From Clostridium sp. AM34-11AC (GTDB lineage: Bacteria > Bacillota > Clostridia > Lachnospirales > Lachnospiraceae), in contig NZ_QWGL01000008.1 in assembly GCF_003435375.1 (NCBI RefSeq), positions 231 through 64,230 of the forward strand: DNA of 64,000 bases, written 5' to 3'. This document shows, one piece after another, positions 60,573 to 64,000 of the stretch. The translations under genes and the position numbers were made by a program. The notes under the pieces are model-generated. The model ran no database searches. It was given only the letters and a program-made list of their open reading frames with translations, and was not told where the DNA came from. Each line of letters opens with the position of its first letter. The stretch's first letter is position 1.

Positions 60573-62216
60573 ATGAATGATGATAAAGATACAGTAAACT
60601 ATATGGATTCTATCAACAAGGCGAGCAGAAAGCGGAGAAGGAAACCGTCTTTCTGGGAACAGTACGGAATCCTTGTGATCGGAGCGGCTGTTCTTGCAGT
60701 GATCGTTGTGGCGGTGGTATTTGGCGGAAAGGCCGTGAACGCCGTAAAAGGAAAAATGGCGGCGGCGCAGGCTGCATCTGAGTCCGCCTCGGAGAGCGAG
60801 AGTGCGGAGGAAGCTTCTCTTCAGGCAGAGGAGGAGAGCCGTGCAGAGATCGAATCCGAGTCGGCGGAAACGGATGCAAAGATTAAAGAAGTGATCGATT
60901 CCTACTCGAATCTTGGTATCGCGAAGGTCACAGGCTACTTAAATATCCGGAAAGACCCGAATGAGGCAGCGAATGTGATCGGAACACTTTCCGATGGAAG
61001 TGCCTGCGAGATCCTGGAGACTCTGGAGGGCTGGTATAAGATCAGCTCCGGCGAGGTCGAGGGATATGCCAGCGCGGAATATATCCTGACCGGGGATGAA
61101 GCAAAGACCGCGGCGAAAGACCTTGTAAAGGAACGTGTATATATTACCGCAGACAATTTAAATATCCGTGAGACACCTTCTATGGACGGAAACATCGTTG
61201 GAAAGTGCCTTCAGGGCGAGCTTCATGAACTTCTTGGGGAGACGGATGGATGGTATCAGATCTCCGGCGGTTATATCTCTGCGGATTACGCGGAAAAACG
61301 GTTCTGTATGAACGAGGCAAACAAGCTGGATATGAAGGCGATGGTCTTAAATTTCTATGACCGCCCGGGCGTATCCAATGTTTCCAATTATTTAAATATC
61401 CGTGCGGGCGCCGGTGAGAGCGAAAAGATCATCGGAAAGCTCCCGAGCTATGCCGGATGTGAGATCTTAGAGGACGCCAACGGCTGGTATAAGATCAGTT
61501 CCGGTGGAATTACCGGATATGTAAAGAGTGAATATATCCTGACCGGTGACGCAGCGAAGGAAGCAGCCATGAGCCATGCGGAGCTTATGGCGATCGTCCA
61601 TGCGGACCGCTTAAACGCGAGAACAGAGCCGTCCACCGACGCGAAAATCTGGACCCAGATCTCCGAGAATGAGCGGTATCATGTCGCGGAGCAGCTTGAC
61701 GGATGGGTAAAGATCGAATTTGATGAGGGCGGAGAAGGCGATGGAAATGATGAGATTTCTTCCGCGTATGTTTCTTCAGAATTTGTGGAAGTACGATATG
61801 CCCTGTCTGAGGCGATCAAATTCTCACCGACGGAAGAAAGTGCTTCCTTAAGAAGCCGGATCGTAAACTACGCGATGAAGTTCCTGGGCAATCCATATGT
61901 CTGGGGTGGTACGAGCCTTACAAGAGGCGCTGACTGTTCCGGATTTACCATGTCGGTTATGAAAAACTTCGGGATTTCTCTTCCGCATTACTCCGGTTCC
62001 CAGGCGAACAGCGGAAAACGGATCAAGTCGAGCCAGATGAAGCCGGGCGACCTGATCTTCTACGGAAGCAGCCGCGGAAGGATCAACCATGTTGCCATGT
62101 ACATCGGCAATGGACAGATCATCCACGCAGCGAGCCGAAGAAGCGGAATCAAGATCTCTACCTGGAACTACAGAACTCCGGTGTGCATCGTGGATGTAAT
62201 TGGAAACAGGTCCTGA
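60573..62216 (+). CDS. NlpC/P60 peptidoglycan hydrolase with four SH3 repeats
   Basis: 547 residues from ATG 60573 (MNDDKDTVNYMDSINKASRKRRR, GGAGATAAACAC upstream). One helix (about 30-52) follows a basic cytoplasmic start, so it is membrane-anchored and not cleaved. An acidic Ser/Glu linker is followed by four SH3-type repeats, each with a NIR or NAR core and a GWY/GWV (near 115, 190, 270 and 345). The C-terminal NlpC/P60 domain has catalytic Cys in RGADCSGFT (about 453) and His in GRINHVAMYIG (about 506). It should cut the D-Glu-diamino acid stem bond in the wall. Confidence 0.95.
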   Translation: MNDDKDTVNYMDSINKASRKRRRKPSFWEQYGILVIGAAVLAVIVVAVVFGGKAVNAVKGKMAAAQAASESASESESAEEASLQAEEESRAEIESESAETDAKIKEVIDSYSNLGIAKVTGYLNIRKDPNEAANVIGTLSDGSACEILETLEGWYKISSGEVEGYASAEYILTGDEAKTAAKDLVKERVYITADNLNIRETPSMDGNIVGKCLQGELHELLGETDGWYQISGGYISADYAEKRFCMNEANKLDMKAMVLNFYDRPGVSNVSNYLNIRAGAGESEKIIGKLPSYAGCEILEDANGWYKISSGGITGYVKSEYILTGDAAKEAAMSHAELMAIVHADRLNARTEPSTDAKIWTQISENERYHVAEQLDGWVKIEFDEGGEGDGNDEISSAYVSSEFVEVRYALSEAIKFSPTEESASLRSRIVNYAMKFLGNPYVWGGTSLTRGADCSGFTMSVMKNFGISLPHYSGSQANSGKRIKSSQMKPGDLIFYGSSRGRINHVAMYIGNGQIIHAASRRSGIKISTWNYRTPVCIVDVIGNRS

Positions 62217-62247
62217 TCGGGTAAATTGTGATAAAAATGGATATGAG

Positions 62248-62301
62248 AACTCCTTTCTGGACATACTGGGTGTACCTGGCATGTCAGAAAGGAGTTTTTT
62301 T
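62248..62301 (+). terminator. Terminator after the NlpC/P60 gene, overlapping the next ribosome site
   Basis: AACTCCTTTCTGGACAT (62248-62264) pairs with ATGTCAGAAAGGAGTT (62281-62296), then T7. The AAAGGAG that would serve the TepA gene is part of the 3' arm. Confidence 0.85.
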
Positions 62302-62304
62302 GTT

Positions 62305-62979
62305 ATGAATGAAAAGGAACAGAAGGAGACAAAGGCGGAGGAGGAGCGGATCCGGGAGAACGGACAGGTGACGCTGGAAGAGAATGGTAAGAGGATCCAT
62401 CTCTTATCTATCATCGGGGAGATCGAAGGGCATGACAATCTATCCGGGAGTACGAAGACTACAAAGTATGAACATATTCTGCCGGAACTTGCGAAGGTGG
62501 AGAGCGATGAGAAGATCGGAGGGGTCCTGATCCTTGTGAATACCATCGGCGGGGATGTGAGCTGCGGGCTTGCACTGGCGGAGATGATCGCATCCCTCAG
62601 CAAGCCGACGGTTTCCTTAGTCATCGGGGACAGCCACTCCATCGGTGTGCCGTTGGCGGTGGCGTCAGATTATTCCTTCATCGTACCCACCGGGACCATG
62701 CTGGTTCATCCGGTACGGATGAGCGGGGTGGTGATCGGGACGGCACAGACCTACGAATATTTTGAAATGATCGAGGAACGGATCATAAGCTTTGTATCAG
62801 AGCACAGCAGGATCGATCGGGAAAAAATGAAACGGCTCATGCACAATACGAAGATGCTGACGAAGGATCTCGGGACGGTTCTGGTCGGAAAAGAGGCGGT
62901 GGAGTGCGGACTGATCGACGGAGAAGGCGGAATCAGGGACGCCATCGAAAAGCTGAATGTGCTGATAAAAAACGACTGA
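62305..62979 (+). CDS. ClpP-like serine protease, TepA (translocation-enhancing) family
   Basis: 224 residues from ATG 62305; AAAGGAG at 62287-62293 is 11 bp away, a little far, and the upstream Met at 62281 lies in the terminator stem. The ClpP fold is visible: GGVLILVNTIGGDVSCGLALAEMIASLSKP, candidate nucleophile region GDSHSIGVPLAVA, and GTMLVHPVR with the catalytic His. It sits directly before ftsK/spoIIIE, the usual neighbour of TepA in Bacillota. In Bacillus the TepA homolog helps protein export and degradation. Confidence 0.88.
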   Translation: MNEKEQKETKAEEERIRENGQVTLEENGKRIHLLSIIGEIEGHDNLSGSTKTTKYEHILPELAKVESDEKIGGVLILVNTIGGDVSCGLALAEMIASLSKPTVSLVIGDSHSIGVPLAVASDYSFIVPTGTMLVHPVRMSGVVIGTAQTYEYFEMIEERIISFVSEHSRIDREKMKRLMHNTKMLTKDLGTVLVGKEAVECGLIDGEGGIRDAIEKLNVLIKND

Positions 62980-63012
62980 CCGAAAATATGTTCGATTTAT
63001 AATTTCTTACGG

Positions 63013-63041
63013 TTGCATTTTGGCATTTTTTTTTGTATACT
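63013..63041 (+). promoter_or_regulatory. Promoter of the ftsK/spoIIIE gene
   Basis: TTGCAT, 17-bp T-rich spacer, TATACT. Confidence 0.75.
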
Positions 63042-63086
63042 ATATTTTGGGGTACTTGCCCCGTAAAGTTAAAGGGGGAAAAGCAC

Positions 63087-64000
63087 TTGGCTGGAACCAG
63101 AAAACAAAAAGAAACGACAAAACAATCACAGGCGTCTGCGAGAACAAAAACCACATCAAAGACAACGCAGAAATCTGCACAGACGCCTAAGAATAAGACA
63201 ACAAGGACAGGGGCGAGAGCTTCCGAAAAGAGAAGAGAAACGAAACCGCAGTATGAGGAAGATACCGGATTCTTACAGTCTGAGGCAGTGATCCTCGGCA
63301 CCTTCGCGGTATGTGTGCTGTTATTCTTGAGCAACTTCCATATCTGCGGATTCCTCGGTGACTTTTTCAGCCGGATCATGCTGGGCGTGTTCGGCTGTAT
63401 CGGTTATCTGGCTCCGTTATTGTTGTTCACAGAACTGTTATTCTACGCTTCGAATAAGGGAAATATCCGGGCAGTCTACAAGATGATCGCGGTGGAAGTC
63501 CTTCTGATCGTGCTCTGTGGTCTTGCGCAGCTTGTGTTCGGCGGCGGATACCGGGAAGGTCAGACGATCCTCGACATCTATAAGTCCGCCGGAGTAAGTG
63601 GACTTGGCGGCGGCGTGATCGGCGGTGTCCTTGTTATGGTTCTCCACACAGCGGTGGGAACCATCGGGGCCTATGTGGTCCTTCTCGTATTTATGATCAT
63701 CTCACTGGTGTGCATCACGGAAAAATCCTTCGTGTCCGCTGTTAAGAGCGGAAGTGGAAAGGCATATCGGTATGCAAAGGAAGACTACAGCAGAAGAAAA
63801 GAGCTCCACGAGGAACGTCAGGAGGAAAAACGCAGACTCCGGGAAGAGCAGCGCGTTCAGGGCGTGGATCTTGCTGCGACCGATCTCTCGAGAACTCCGG
63901 ATTTCGGTGGAATTGCCGGTGGCTATATGGGCGTTGTGGATGCTGAGGCTGTGTCCGAGGCAGATGAGACGAAACAGGAAATAGATGTTTCCGATACATA
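63087..64000 (+). CDS. DNA translocase FtsK/SpoIIIE, N-terminal part (runs off the window)
   Basis: The frame opens at TTG 63087 after AAAGGGGGAAAAG and stays open to the window end (304 codons). A basic Lys/Thr-rich start (about 1-70) is followed by the FtsK_4TM region: SEAVILGTFAVCVLLFLSNF, IMLGVFGCIGYLAPLLLFTELLFY, a periplasmic loop with YREGQTILDIYKSAG, then two more helices. A charged linker (RRKELHEERQEEKRRLREEQ) follows. The ATPase motor and gamma domain lie beyond 64000. Pumps DNA through the division or sporulation septum. The TTG start is preferred because no ATG lies nearby. Confidence 0.92.
   Translation, partial: MAGTRKQKETTKQSQASARTKTTSKTTQKSAQTPKNKTTRTGARASEKRRETKPQYEEDTGFLQSEAVILGTFAVCVLLFLSNFHICGFLGDFFSRIMLGVFGCIGYLAPLLLFTELLFYASNKGNIRAVYKMIAVEVLLIVLCGLAQLVFGGGYREGQTILDIYKSAGVSGLGGGVIGGVLVMVLHTAVGTIGAYVVLLVFMIISLVCITEKSFVSAVKSGSGKAYRYAKEDYSRRKELHEERQEEKRRLREEQRVQGVDLAATDLSRTPDFGGIAGGYMGVVDAEAVSEADETKQEIDVSDT

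Noticed and set aside
1..64000. CRISPR arrays, prophage, integrases or complete insertion sequences
   Set aside because: No regularly spaced direct repeats, phage structural genes or transposase frames were seen in the window.

Overview
The window reads as a chromosomal segment from an anaerobic, low-to-mid GC member of the Clostridia, most likely Lachnospiraceae. The evidence is the gene content: a complete Rnf complex in the order rnfCDGEAB, a single-chain pyruvate:ferredoxin oxidoreductase, a leucine T-box leader, strong AGGAGG ribosome sites, SigA-type promoters (TTGACA-17-TATAAT), many U-tailed terminators, and a small cysteine-rich protein of the kind found in spore formers. I see no phage, plasmid, CRISPR array or intact transposase. 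This assignment is inference from gene content; no search was possible.

Layout. 1-1.1 kb: the 3' end of a class II tRNA and a membrane protein of unknown role. 1.4-5.7 kb: lipid kinase-like gene, ispF, cysS, mrnC and rlmB, a translation/isoprenoid housekeeping run. 5.7-6.35 kb: tRNA-Thr(GGT) and two palindromic intergenic elements. 6.35-12.6 kb: a DUF4397 protein, then a MATE transporter and a heterodimeric ABC exporter pair. 12.7-18 kb: the Rnf operon, which couples reduced ferredoxin to NAD and ion pumping. 18.2-24.8 kb: a divergent carbamate kinase, a glycosyltransferase, a TSUP transporter and T-box controlled leuS. 24.9-35.7 kb: a peptide uptake region with three paralogous binding proteins, an RpiR regulator and the DppBCDF-type membrane and ATPase genes. 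35.8-37.9 kb: an S9 peptidase, which fits peptide use.

38-43 kb is the accessory part: a degenerate L,D-transpeptidase-like protein, a broken cell-wall-binding-repeat gene with further repeat remnants, a set of small proteins that may be sporulation linked, and an AlaX-type editing enzyme. 43-64 kb returns to housekeeping: precorrin-2 dehydrogenase, a PHP phosphoesterase, a VanW protein, pyruvate:ferredoxin oxidoreductase (which would supply the Rnf complex with reduced ferredoxin), a GntR-ABC operon, a DUF368 membrane protein, O-acetylhomoserine sulfhydrylase, cardiolipin synthase, an NlpC/P60 hydrolase with SH3 repeats, a TepA-like ClpP protein, and the start of ftsK/spoIIIE running off the end.

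The most interesting signals are a shared TATAGTRAATA palindrome just downstream of three promoters around the RpiR gene, the palindromic element at 6.1-6.3 kb, a dispersed intergenic repeat family, the small-protein cluster at 39.8-41 kb, the altered active-site motifs in the carbamate kinase, and the TepA ribosome site buried in a terminator stem. I do not see decisive evidence for a wholly new system.
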